NCBI GenBank assembly: GCA_934675575.1
Contig: CAKUQQ010000002.1
Coordinates: 124,001-188,000, forward strand
Direction of reading: 5' to 3'
DNA length: 64,000 bases
Origin: an uncultured Muribaculaceae bacterium
GTDB taxonomy: Bacteria > Bacteroidota > Bacteroidia > Bacteroidales > Muribaculaceae
Every line of letters begins with the position of its first letter. Position 1 is the stretch's first letter. A model generated the notes under the pieces. That model was not told the origin of the DNA, did not search any database, and saw only the letters and a list, made by a program, of their open reading frames with translations. Shown piece by piece: positions 52,531 through 61,133 of this stretch. A program made the position numbers and the translations under genes.

Positions 52531-52725
52531 TTTTTGCCACGAAAATTATACATTTTATCACAATTCAGCCCAAAAATATTACGAAAATCACAAAGCAAAG
52601 CTCAAATAAGCACATTTCGACACACTCGACATAAGGCATCTGCGGCCTTTCGCACACCACAGCCCATATTCAGCTCCACAAAATTAAATCAGCCTGACAC
52701 TCAAGGCTCATACAAAAATTTGGCG

Positions 52726-52733
52726 TAACTTTG
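52726..52733 (+). promoter_or_regulatory. Minus-7 box of obg
   Basis: TAACTTTG (52726-52733) matches TAnnTTTG exactly, 25 bp before the obg ATG at 52759. No minus-33 TTTG is at the usual distance. Confidence 0.5.
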
Positions 52734-52758
52734 CAAACAATCAATCAAAAGGAATAAA

Positions 52759-54006
52759 ATGGCAGAATCCAATTTCATCGACTACGTTAAGATCATGTGC
52801 CGCTCCGGTCATGGAGGCTCTGGCTCAGCACACCTTCACCGCGCCAAATACATGCCAAAGGGTGGACCCGACGGTGGCGACGGCGGACGCGGCGGACACA
52901 TCTTCTTGAAAGGTAACCGCAACCTGTGGACTCTCATTCACCTCAAATACACTCGCCACATCTTTGCCACCAACGGAGCCGCCGGCTCCGAAAACCAGTG
53001 TACCGGCAAAAATGGCCAAGACCGCACCATAGAAGTGCCGTGCGGCACTGCCGTCTATGATGCCGAGACGGGCAAATTCCTGTGCGACGTGACCGAGCAC
53101 GGCCAAGTGGTGCGCTTGCTCAAAGGCGGACGCGGCGGACTGGGCAACACCCATTTCAAGACCGCCACGCGCCAAACTCCGCGTTTCGCCCAGCCAGGTG
53201 AAAACGGAGTGGAAAAGACCGTGATTCTTGAGCTGAAACTTCTGGCCGATGTGGGTCTGGTGGGCTTCCCCAATGCCGGCAAGTCAACCCTGCTGTCGGT
53301 GGTGTCGGCTGCCAAACCCAAGATTGCCAACTATCCGTTCACCACACTTGAGCCAAACCTCGGCATTGTCACATACCGTGGCCAGCAGTCGTTTGTCATG
53401 GCCGACATTCCGGGCATAATTGAGGGCGCGAGCGAGGGTCGCGGACTCGGACTGCGCTTCTTGCGCCACATAGAGCGCAACGCCGTGTTGCTTTTCATGA
53501 TTCCTGCCGATGCCGACGACATACGCAAAGAATATGCCGTGCTGTGCCACGAACTCGAAACATTTAATCCCGACCTTGTGGAAAAACCGCGCGTGCTTGC
53601 CATAACCAAGTGCGACATGCTCGACGACGAGCTGATTGAACAGATGCGCGAGGAGCTGCCCGACGGTGTTTCCACCGTGTTCATATCATCGGTGGCGCAA
53701 ATGGGTCTCACCGAGCTTAAAGACCTGCTGTGGCGCACCATCAACGACGAGAAAAACCGCATACCCGAAAATCTGGTGGAGCACGACCTCGACGCACGCC
53801 ACCGCGTGAAGGAGGAAGACGACTTCATTTTCAAGGCCGAGGACGAAGAGCCAGACGAAGACCAATTTGAAGAAGCTCCCGACGCAGGCGGCAAGATGGT
53901 GGACAGCGGTCGCAACTGGGCCGATGAATACTGGGCCGACGACTTCGACGACCAAGACGAGAATTTTCAAATCGTAAATGACGACGACAATGATGATGAC
54001 GCTTGA
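52759..54006 (+). CDS. obg: Obg/CgtA GTPase
   Basis: A 415-residue ribosome-associated GTPase. The glycine-rich Obg fold occupies about residues 1-160 ([25 protein letters not shown]). The G domain has G1 GFPNAGKS (169-176), G3 DIPG (216-219) and G4 TKCD (283-286). An acidic tail from about residue 344 ([19 protein letters not shown]) ends the protein, as in many Bacteroidetes Obg proteins. The pgeF gene overlaps its end. Confidence 0.95.
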   Translation: MAESNFIDYVKIMCRSGHGGSGSAHLHRAKYMPKGGPDGGDGGRGGHIFLKGNRNLWTLIHLKYTRHIFATNGAAGSENQCTGKNGQDRTIEVPCGTAVYDAETGKFLCDVTEHGQVVRLLKGGRGGLGNTHFKTATRQTPRFAQPGENGVEKTVILELKLLADVGLVGFPNAGKSTLLSVVSAAKPKIANYPFTTLEPNLGIVTYRGQQSFVMADIPGIIEGASEGRGLGLRFLRHIERNAVLLFMIPADADDIRKEYAVLCHELETFNPDLVEKPRVLAITKCDMLDDELIEQMREELPDGVSTVFISSVAQMGLTELKDLLWRTINDEKNRIPENLVEHDLDARHRVKEEDDFIFKAEDEEPDEDQFEEAPDAGGKMVDSGRNWADEYWADDFDDQDENFQIVNDDDNDDDA

Positions 54007-54781
54007 AAACCTGCAGTTTGCCAAGCCAATGCCTCGCATTGAGGCTTTCAACACGCTTAGAGGCAAAGTCATCAAGGGCAATAACTACTCACAGTTTAAC
54101 TTGTGCGACTACACCGGTGACGACGGCATGGACGTGATTGACTCTCGCATGCTGCTGTGTATGCAGCTTGGCATCGACCTCGACCGGCTCATCATGCCGC
54201 GGCAAACCCACACGGCCAACGTGGCTGTTATAGACCGCAGCTTCATCACCGACAGCATAGAGCACCAGGAGCAACGCTTGCAAAACGTTGATGCCCTGGT
54301 CACCACACTTAAAAACGTGTGCATAGGCGTTAACACTGCCGATTGTGTCAACATAGCCCTTGCCGACCCCGAAGCAGGTATTATAGCTGCCGTGCATGCC
54401 GGGTGGAAAGGCACGGCTGCGCGCATTGCCGCCGCTGCCGTGAAGCAAATGCTGAAACTCGGTGCCACAGCCGCCAACATTCAGGCGAGCCTCGGTGCTG
54501 CCATTTGCCGCGACTGCTTTGAGGTGGGCGACGAGGTGGTGGATCACTTTGTGCAGTGCGGGTTAAGCCCCGATGCCATCATGATGCGCAACGCCGCCAC
54601 AGGCAAGGCTCACATCGACCTCAAGGAAGCCAACCGCCTCACCCTCATGGAGTGTGGTGTGCCGCAAGCCAACATAGTGGTGAGTGCAAACTGCACACGC
54701 TGCAATCCCGACAAATATTTTTCGGCACGCCGCCTTGGCATCAACTCCGGCCGCATGTTCACAGGCATAATAATGCGCTGA
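53996..54781 (+). CDS. pgeF: Peptidoglycan editing factor PgeF (DUF152/YfiH)
   Basis: A 261-residue laccase-fold enzyme that corrects mistakes in muropeptide precursors, such as L-Ser for L-Ala. The conserved ligands appear as RQTHTANV (His), NTADCVN (Cys), [10 protein letters not shown] (His) and ICRDCFEVG. Several near Met codons (53978, 53990, 53993, 53996) are possible starts; the last fits the family N-terminus. It overlaps the obg tail by 11 nt, which points to translational coupling. A convergent esterase gene follows. Confidence 0.82.
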   Translation: MTLENLQFAKPMPRIEAFNTLRGKVIKGNNYSQFNLCDYTGDDGMDVIDSRMLLCMQLGIDLDRLIMPRQTHTANVAVIDRSFITDSIEHQEQRLQNVDALVTTLKNVCIGVNTADCVNIALADPEAGIIAAVHAGWKGTAARIAAAAVKQMLKLGATAANIQASLGAAICRDCFEVGDEVVDHFVQCGLSPDAIMMRNAATGKAHIDLKEANRLTLMECGVPQANIVVSANCTRCNPDKYFSARRLGINSGRMFTGIIMR

Positions 54782-54849
54782 CGGCCACACGTTCACCGCC
54801 AGCGCATCACACACGCCCCCGCATAGTCAGCACAATCCTATGCCGGGCT

Positions 54850-55737
54850 TTATTTCTTAATATACATCGAGAAAAATTTCCAGATTTCCTCGCCCACGTT
54901 CAAGTCAGGACTGTGCCAGCGGTGAGGAGCTCCCACCACCTCATATAGCCACACTTGCGTGCCGTTTTTGCCTCCTGTGTAGCGGTGGCAAATCGTGTAG
55001 TGCCCATTAGTGGGGTCTTTGCCGGCTATGGTATCGGTTTTCTCCTCAAGGCAGCGGTTATGTGCCACCCAGAAGTTCACTGCCAACGGCACAGGCATAT
55101 ATGCTCCCCAGCCATATTTATTGGTCAGGTCACCAGTCCACTCCGATATGCGGTCTTCTGTGCCGTGCACCTCCATGAGCGGAATGGGACGCACAGGCTT
55201 CATCGTTTCATACATCCACCTCATTGTCAGTCCGGCTATTGGTGCCACGGCCTTAAACACCGTCTGGTTGCTATAAGCGAGCAGATAGCACATTTCACCG
55301 CCATTCGACATGCCTGTGGCAAACGTGTTGTCGGCACTAAGGTTATATTTCTTTTGTATGTAGCGAGCCATTTTGCACAAGTCGCTCAAATCGTCAACTT
55401 TCCAGCCGCGCTGCATGGGATAGCCCACATTAAAGCTGTTGTTGCCAGTGGTGTCGCGAAGCCCCACAGGATAAAACACGGCGAATCCATCGCGCTCTGC
55501 CACAGGGTCGAGGTCGTAGTCGGCAGGATTTGCCGGATTGTCGCTGCGGCCGTAGCCGTGCACACACATCACGAGCGGAGCTTTTGCTTTCAGCCCAGCC
55601 GACGGAATGGTCATGATGAAATGACGCATGCGGCCGTTCACCTTGCACGAGTCCTGCACATGTCGCTGGGCCAACGCCGGCAGGCAGGCAAGCACTGCGC
55701 ATGCCGCCATGGCAATAATTCTTAATGGTCTGGTCAT
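54850..55737 (-). CDS. Secreted CE1/LpqC-type esterase
   Basis: A 295-residue alpha/beta-hydrolase with signal peptide (MTRPLRIIAMAACAVLACLPALAQ). The nucleophile Ser lies in TGMSNGGEM (GxSxG), the acid in VHGTEDRISEW and the His in GAPHRWHS. It is close to LpqC, PHB-depolymerase and feruloyl-esterase families; the substrate cannot be told. It is the last gene of a tight leftward operon, 22 bp after the Nudix gene. Confidence 0.78.
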   Translation of the reverse strand: MTRPLRIIAMAACAVLACLPALAQRHVQDSCKVNGRMRHFIMTIPSAGLKAKAPLVMCVHGYGRSDNPANPADYDLDPVAERDGFAVFYPVGLRDTTGNNSFNVGYPMQRGWKVDDLSDLCKMARYIQKKYNLSADNTFATGMSNGGEMCYLLAYSNQTVFKAVAPIAGLTMRWMYETMKPVRPIPLMEVHGTEDRISEWTGDLTNKYGWGAYMPVPLAVNFWVAHNRCLEEKTDTIAGKDPTNGHYTICHRYTGGKNGTQVWLYEVVGAPHRWHSPDLNVGEEIWKFFSMYIKK

Positions 55738-55759
55738 ATCAATTATTTTTGTTTTCTTC

Positions 55760-56290
55760 TTATTTCTTAGGCTTTGGCAGGCTCACCATCAGCTGCTCCA
55801 CCGATAGGTCTTGAGCTGCCACAAACTTCTGCGAGCCAAAATGCAGCAACGCCTGAATGCGCCCCACGGCATCGTTCAATATCTGCTGGTGGTCAAATGC
55901 AAGCGGTGGTATGGAGTCAACAGTGAACCACTGCGCTTGCGTGGCGTCGTCGCCACCATGCACATCGGCCACATTGATTACCGTGAAAAACGCTATCGAA
56001 ATCACGCGTTCACGCGGGTCGCGGTCGGGCTTGGTGTAGGCACCAAGCTGCGCAATCTCGTCGTTTGCCACCTCAAGCCCGGTCTCCTCGCGCAATTCGC
56101 GGCGGCAACCGTCGGGAGCGTCTTCATCTATGTTGAGAAATCCGCCGGGAAAAGCCCAGCTGTTTTCGTAGGGTTCATGCCCTCGCTTTATCAGCAGCAA
56201 GTTTAGCCTTGCTCCGTCCCAGCCAAACACCACGCAGTCGGTGGTCACTGCCGGGTGTGGATATTTATAGCAAAATCTGTCCTCATTCAT
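55760..56290 (-). CDS. Nudix hydrolase
   Basis: A 176-residue pyrophosphatase of the Nudix family. The box G50-x5-E-x7-REL-REE-TGLE (residues 50-72) is complete. The upstream part (VTTDCVVFGWDGARLNLLLIKR) suggests a nucleotide- or ADP-ribose-type substrate, common in bacterial housekeeping Nudix enzymes, but the preference is unknown. The ATG at 56290 is the second Met of the frame; the first is non-ATG. It sits between meaB and the esterase, with 22-24-bp gaps. Confidence 0.85.
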   Translation of the reverse strand: MNEDRFCYKYPHPAVTTDCVVFGWDGARLNLLLIKRGHEPYENSWAFPGGFLNIDEDAPDGCRRELREETGLEVANDEIAQLGAYTKPDRDPRERVISIAFFTVINVADVHGGDDATQAQWFTVDSIPPLAFDHQQILNDAVGRIQALLHFGSQKFVAAQDLSVEQLMVSLPKPKK

Positions 56291-56314
56291 TGCTCGCAAA
56301 TTCAAAATAATGCA

Positions 56315-57463
56315 CTATTCTTTGGTCTCAATATGTTTGTAATAGTAGTTAAGCACATCGGCAGCCGCCACAAACGACGACTGCTTGTTGCCAAGCACCA
56401 TTTCTTGCTTTATTTCAAGCAGTTTCTCTATTTCGGGGTTGTTGTAGAAATTGGTGCGCAGATGTTCGTTAATCGTTTCATACATCCAGTATTTTTCTTG
56501 CTGGCGGCGTTTTTCCTCGAAATAGCCGTTTTTGTGCACAAACTCAAAATACAGGTCTATCATGTTCCACACCTTGTCGATGTTAAGTCCATAGTAGCCC
56601 GAATAAGTGAGCACTTGCGGCGACCAACCGCTCGGCGGAAGCGGATATAGGTGCAGCGCGCTCCTGAATTGCGATGCGGCAAGCTCTGCGCGCTTCACAT
56701 TGTTGCCGTCGCACTTGTTGATTACTATTCCGTCGGCCATCTCCATGATGCCGCGCTTTATGCCTTGAAGCTCATCGCCTGTGCCGGCGAGCTGTATCAG
56801 CAAAAAGAAGTCCACCATGGAGTGCACAGCCGTCTCGCTCTGCCCCACGCCCACAGTTTCCACAAAAATGTTGTCATAGCCGGCGGCCTCACACAGCACT
56901 ATGGTTTCGCGCGTCTTGCGAGCCACACCTCCAAGCGAACCTGCCGAGGGTGAAGGGCGAATGAAAGCCTTGGGGTGAACCGATAGCTTCTCCATGCGTG
57001 TCTTGTCGCCAAGTATAGAGCCTTTCGACCGCTCACTGCTGGGGTCGATGGCAAGCACGGCAAGTTTGCCGCCACGCTTCAGCACATGCAGTCCAAACAC
57101 GTCAATCGACGTGCTCTTGCCGGCACCAGGCACACCGGTTATGCCTATGCGCTGCGATTTGCCGGCGTAGGGCAGACACTTCTCTATCACCTCTTGCGCT
57201 ATTGCCTGGTGAGCAGGAGCAAGGCTCTCCACAAGCGTCACAGCCTGGCCGAGCACTGTGGTGTTGCCTTTTATTATGCCCTCCACATAGTCGTTGACCG
57301 AAAGCTGCGGCCTGTGCTTGCGGCGCAGGTTCAGATAGGGGTTCACCGTGGGTGGCTGCTCTATGCCGGCATTCACCTGCAATCCAGTGTATTGCTTTTC
57401 GTTTTCGGGGTGCTCCACTTTAGGGCACTCTTCCGTGTGCTTCACTATTCTGCTTGTGCTCAT
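56315..57463 (-). CDS. meaB: MeaB/ArgK-type GTPase (methylmalonyl-CoA mutase chaperone)
   Basis: A 382-residue P-loop GTPase that loads and protects the B12 cofactor of methylmalonyl-CoA mutase. G1 is GVPGAGKST; DPSSERSKGSILGDKTRM and the switch VETVGVGQSE follow. NKCD is the G4 motif. The N-terminal 60 residues are an unconserved linker-like extension. The mutase is not in the window. It is in the middle of the five-gene leftward operon. Confidence 0.9.
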   Translation of the reverse strand: MSTSRIVKHTEECPKVEHPENEKQYTGLQVNAGIEQPPTVNPYLNLRRKHRPQLSVNDYVEGIIKGNTTVLGQAVTLVESLAPAHQAIAQEVIEKCLPYAGKSQRIGITGVPGAGKSTSIDVFGLHVLKRGGKLAVLAIDPSSERSKGSILGDKTRMEKLSVHPKAFIRPSPSAGSLGGVARKTRETIVLCEAAGYDNIFVETVGVGQSETAVHSMVDFFLLIQLAGTGDELQGIKRGIMEMADGIVINKCDGNNVKRAELAASQFRSALHLYPLPPSGWSPQVLTYSGYYGLNIDKVWNMIDLYFEFVHKNGYFEEKRRQQEKYWMYETINEHLRTNFYNNPEIEKLLEIKQEMVLGNKQSSFVAAADVLNYYYKHIETKE

Positions 57464-57491
57464 ATTGATTTTTGTGCTCTATATGTCTCTC

Positions 57492-58604
57492 TCAATTTTT
57501 GTCCTTGGGCGCCACCACCCCCACAAGCCTCACGTGCATGCGCGGCGAGTATGGGTCGTTGGTCATCACGGTCAATCTCGAATTCAGTATCTTGGCTATG
57601 GCATCGGGTGAGATTGTAACCCTCACAGTTGCCGTCTTGCCTTTTTTAATCTCATTTTTGCTCACTGTGGCAGTCACGCCCTTGTCGGTAGAGAACACAC
57701 GCCTCACCACAAGTTTGTCGTGCCCGGTGTTTTTAATCGCAAATTCCTTAGTCGCCGTTTTGCCTTGTGCAATGGGCGAGAAGTCAAGCTTGTCGGTCGA
57801 GAGGCTTGCCGCTGGAGCCATGCTGCGCTGCTTCTCCGTGAGCCGCGAGAAGTCTTCGTTGACAAAAGCCGACACCACCACCTTTGCTGCCCCTGCCGCC
57901 GCTCCTGCCGAGGCATGCGCCGGCTCGGCATACACGCCTATCGTGTCGGCGTTGATGCCCCACTGCCGAGCACCGGCGGTGTCGTAGAAAAACGTCAACG
58001 TGGCCTGGCCGCCGGATGCCACCACGTCGGGCACAGCGTGTGGCACTATGTGTGCCGGAGCTTTGTCAAAGGCTATGCGCATGGAGTCGGTGGCTGTGTT
58101 ATATGCCGTCAGATAGCCCATGCGTGTTTTGCCCTTGGTCACATCGCCAAACGGCACAGTAGAGGCGCTTAGCCTCACAGGGCCGAGCACCACTGGATAT
58201 TGCGAGTCAACCGTCTTTGCCGACCCTATCACGCGGCCTTTTATGGTCACTACCGACTTGCGCGGCTCGCCATTGGTGTAAACAAACACCTCTTTCTCAA
58301 AATCGCCCGGACGGTTTATCGATGTGTAGGTGAGCGTGATGGCTGCTGTGTCGCCGGGAGCGATAGCTCCATGCGGATAGTCTCCTGCCGTGCAACCGCA
58401 TGTGGGGCGCACACTCGTTATCACGAGCGGCTCATCGCCGGTGTTAACAAACCGCATGTCGCACTTCACCTCACGCACCTCTTCCCTGAACGTGCCGAAG
58501 TTATGCACCGTGTCGAGCCACGACACCACACCTTTTGCATTGGCGGCAAGTACCGTCACGGCGCAAAACGCCGTCAGCCCTATGTTGCGTAAACACACCT
58601 TCAT
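57492..58604 (-). CDS. DUF1573 secreted protein, two-domain
   Basis: A 370-residue secreted protein with a signal peptide and two ASPM/PapD-like beta-sandwich DUF1573 domains, one near residues 30-130 (HNFGTFREE to GRVIG, with the PTCGC motif) and a second near 270-370 (LDFSPIAQG onward). Cysteine pairs (TCGC) may bind metal or form disulfides. The function is unknown; DUF1573 proteins are abundant in Bacteroidetes and may act in envelope assembly. The second of the two DUF1573 genes in this operon starts 9 bp after the first ends. Confidence 0.75.
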   Translation of the reverse strand: MKVCLRNIGLTAFCAVTVLAANAKGVVSWLDTVHNFGTFREEVREVKCDMRFVNTGDEPLVITSVRPTCGCTAGDYPHGAIAPGDTAAITLTYTSINRPGDFEKEVFVYTNGEPRKSVVTIKGRVIGSAKTVDSQYPVVLGPVRLSASTVPFGDVTKGKTRMGYLTAYNTATDSMRIAFDKAPAHIVPHAVPDVVASGGQATLTFFYDTAGARQWGINADTIGVYAEPAHASAGAAAGAAKVVVSAFVNEDFSRLTEKQRSMAPAASLSTDKLDFSPIAQGKTATKEFAIKNTGHDKLVVRRVFSTDKGVTATVSKNEIKKGKTATVRVTISPDAIAKILNSRLTVMTNDPYSPRMHVRLVGVVAPKDKN

Positions 58605-58613
58605 GCTCACTAA

Positions 58614-59012
58614 CTACTTTTTGGGTATCACCGAGCCTTTTATCACAAGCACCGTGGTCTTTTCCCTGCCATTTGTCCTCACTTTTATGGTTTTGACAAA
58701 TGCCCCAGGACGACCGATTGGGCTGAACGTGACTTTTACCTTGCCTTTTTTGCCGGGCTTAATGGGCTTGGTGGGATATTCCGGCCGAGTGCAGCCACAC
58801 TCTGTTGTGGTTGAAACTATAATCAGAGGCTTATTGCCAGTGTTTTCAAACTCAAATGTGTGCGACACCGGACCTTTGGCTTCTTTGATGTAGCCAAAAT
58901 CGTGGCTGCGCACGGCAAATGTTGCCTGAGCGTAATCGTTTGCGGCATTTGCTGCCACGCCCAGCGCCACTGCCACTGCCATGCAGAATATTCGCTTCAC
59001 CTGCTTTTGCAT
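58614..59012 (-). CDS. DUF1573 secreted protein, single-domain
   Basis: A 132-residue secreted protein with signal MQKQVKRIFCMAVAVALGVAANA and one DUF1573 domain (SHDFGYIKEA to TVLVIKGSVI) with the ECGC motif in place of TCGC. It is the first gene of the leftward operon, before the larger DUF1573 gene, meaB, the Nudix gene and the esterase. A minus-7 box at 59036 precedes it. Confidence 0.75.
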   Translation of the reverse strand: MQKQVKRIFCMAVAVALGVAANAANDYAQATFAVRSHDFGYIKEAKGPVSHTFEFENTGNKPLIIVSTTTECGCTRPEYPTKPIKPGKKGKVKVTFSPIGRPGAFVKTIKVRTNGREKTTVLVIKGSVIPKK

Positions 59013-59035
59013 CTTTTTTAATCTCCTTTAATCAG

Positions 59036-59067
59036 CAAAAATACAAATAAAAACAAACACAGCCAAC
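59036..59067 (-). promoter_or_regulatory. Promoter of the DUF1573-meaB operon
   Basis: On the minus strand, TATTTTTG (59043 to 59036) is an exact minus-7 box. GTTG (59067-59064), one base off TTTG, is 20 bp upstream. The leader to the ATG at 59012 is short. Confidence 0.5.
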
Positions 59068-59133
59068 GCAACCACCATTTTTCCAAAAAAAACAAAAATT
59101 CATTGGTTAATTATGAAAAATCATAGCAAATAA

Positions 59134-59292
59134 TGCTCAGATTGGGGTGCGAAAGGCACAGGCGAGCAGGTGCAAAGCGTGCGCTACTACAACTTGCAGG
59201 GCATGGAGAGCGACAGCGCGTTCAGCGGCCTGAACATCGTGGTGACAACCTACACCAACGGCCGCACCGCCACCGAGAAGCGCATGTTCTGA
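59134..59292 (+). pseudogene. Remnant of a secreted protein's C-terminal sorting-type domain
   Basis: An open stretch of about 52 codons ending at TGA 59290-59292, without a start codon (a stop precedes it at 59131). It reads ...GEQVQSVRYYNLQGMESDSAFSGLN...TNGRTATEKRMF. That is the pattern seen at the C-terminus of Bacteroidetes secreted proteins (T9SS-like or related sorting domains). The upstream protein is gone, so this is a decayed gene end, kept next to a strong terminator. Confidence 0.6.
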
Positions 59293-59322
59293 CACACTGC
59301 CGCCCCCACAATCCCCACACGA

Positions 59323-59367
59323 AAGTTTCCAATAAGCAGTTCCATTCATGCTTCTTATTGGAAACTT
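59323..59367 (+). terminator. Terminator after the remnant gene
   Basis: AAGTTTCCAATAAG (59323-59336) and CTTATTGGAAACTT (59354-59367) form a perfect 14-bp stem with a 17-nt loop. The downstream tail TTGTAATCGTTTTT is T-rich. It fits the lost gene's terminator. Confidence 0.65.
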
Positions 59368-59396
59368 TTGTAATCGTTTTTAGGTTGTTACATTTG
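59367..59396 (+). promoter_or_regulatory. Promoter of the GH109-like gene
   Basis: TTTG (59367-59370) and TACATTTG (59389-59396) have an 18-bp spacer. The leader to the ATG at 59498 is about 95 nt. The promoter overlaps the end of the terminator arm. Confidence 0.55.
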
Positions 59397-59497
59397 CTTT
59401 TTTGCGAAATTATGGTGAACTTAGCATATATTTCTCCACACAAAGCTACGAATTACCAATATCAATTCTGTTAACAGACATCACAAAGCAATACAAA

Positions 59498-61048
59498 ATG
59501 AAAAAAAACATCTTCCGTTTGTTTGTCCTCGTGATTATAGCAACCATGGCAGCATCAGCAGCCTATGCACACGACAGGGCACAGTTCAACTGGTCATACA
59601 AAATTAAAAACGGCACCATTATCACTAAAGTGCCAAAGCGTCCACAGGGTCAAAAAGACGCCATAAAACTCACCGTGCCCAAAATCAACATCGTGCGAGT
59701 GGGCTTTGCCGGACTCGGCTGGCGCGGCACTGGCGCAGTGAACCGCTGGTGCCAAATCAACGGAGTTGAAATAAAGGCTTTGTGCGACTACGAGCAGCAG
59801 CGCGCCGAAGCCGCCAACAACAACATACTCAAACCCATGAGCATGCCACCGGCCGACACCTACTACGGCGAATATGGCTACAAAGACATGTGCCGCCGCA
59901 ACGACATCGACCTCATCTACATTGCCACCGACTGGGAGCACCACTTCGAGATAGCCAAATGTGCGCTCGAAAACGGCAAGAATGTGGCAATAGAGGTGCC
60001 GTCGGTCATGGACCTCACCCAGATTTGGGAGCTTGTGAACCTTGCCGAGAGCAAACGTCTGCACTGCACGCTGCTTGAGAACTGCTGCTACGACTTCTTT
60101 GAGCTCAACACACTCAACATGGCCCAAAAAGGAGTGTTTGGCGAGGTGTTGCACGTGCAGGGCGCATATCTGCACAACCTCGACGAGAACTGGGACACTT
60201 ATTGGCGCAAAGACAAAGACGACCTGCTGGGCTGGCGTCTGCGCTACAACCAAAACTTCCGTGGCGACATTTATCCCACACACGGCCTCGGCCCTATAGC
60301 CCAACTGCTCAACATTCACCGTGGAGACCGCATGGCAACCCTCGTGGCCATGGACACCAAGGCAGTTAACGGCCCTAAATGGGTGGAGAAATACACCGGC
60401 AAGCCTTGCACCGAGTTCCGCAATGGCGAGCACACCACCACCCTCATACGCACCGAAAACGACAAGGTGATTGAAATTCAGCACAACACGCTGTCACCTC
60501 AGCCCTACAGCCGCATGTATCAGCTCACAGGCACAAAAGGCTTTGCCAACAAATATCCAATTGAGGGCTACTGCCTCAACAAAGAGCAAATGGCACTGAC
60601 CGGCATTTCGGCTCCAGGCTATCAAGCCGGACACAGCTTCTTGCCTGCCGATGCCATGAACCAGCTCGTCAACAAATATCGCAGCCCTATCGTGGCACGC
60701 AATGAGGAGAAAGCACGCAAGGTGGGCGGACACGGCGGCATGGACTACATTATGGACGTGCGCCTGGTTTACTGCCTGCAACACGGCTTGCCGCTCGACA
60801 TCGACGTGTATGACCTGGCCGAGTGGTGCTGTCTGGCCGAACTTGGCTCCATATCTATGGACCACGGCAACTTGCCGGTGCAGATACCCGACTTCACACG
60901 CGGTCACTGGCGCGACGTGAACGGCTTCAGCCACGCTTTTGCCTCTCCTGCCGAAGAAGACCAGGTAGATGAAGCCTCAGCCGAGTTTACCAAGCAACTC
61001 AAAGCTAAGGGAGCAGAGGAGTGGAAAAAGCGTGACAGCGGCAAGTGA
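59498..61048 (+). CDS. GH109-like NAD-dependent oxidoreductase (Gfo/Idh/MocA)
   Basis: A 516-residue secreted enzyme with signal MKKNIFRLFVLVIIATMAASAAYA. The Rossmann motif is VGFAGLGWRGTGAV. The middle has EVPSVMDLTQ, YLHNLDENWDTYWRKD and THGLGPIAQLLNIHRGD, which fit GH109, a family of NAD-dependent alpha-N-acetylgalactosaminidases. The C-terminal part (YRSPIVARNEEKARKVGGHGGMDYIMDVRLVYCLQHGLPLDIDVYDLAEW) is a conserved GH109 end. Substrate preference may include mucin GalNAc. It is 85 bp before the phosphatase gene, on the same strand. Confidence 0.82.
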   Translation: MKKNIFRLFVLVIIATMAASAAYAHDRAQFNWSYKIKNGTIITKVPKRPQGQKDAIKLTVPKINIVRVGFAGLGWRGTGAVNRWCQINGVEIKALCDYEQQRAEAANNNILKPMSMPPADTYYGEYGYKDMCRRNDIDLIYIATDWEHHFEIAKCALENGKNVAIEVPSVMDLTQIWELVNLAESKRLHCTLLENCCYDFFELNTLNMAQKGVFGEVLHVQGAYLHNLDENWDTYWRKDKDDLLGWRLRYNQNFRGDIYPTHGLGPIAQLLNIHRGDRMATLVAMDTKAVNGPKWVEKYTGKPCTEFRNGEHTTTLIRTENDKVIEIQHNTLSPQPYSRMYQLTGTKGFANKYPIEGYCLNKEQMALTGISAPGYQAGHSFLPADAMNQLVNKYRSPIVARNEEKARKVGGHGGMDYIMDVRLVYCLQHGLPLDIDVYDLAEWCCLAELGSISMDHGNLPVQIPDFTRGHWRDVNGFSHAFASPAEEDQVDEASAEFTKQLKAKGAEEWKKRDSGK

Positions 61049-61133
61049 CGCTCACGACGGCTGCCGGGCAGCATTTTGCAACGCCAGCCCGACGACTACG
61101 ACTACTCAGAAAAAATCATTTATTTAACCAATT

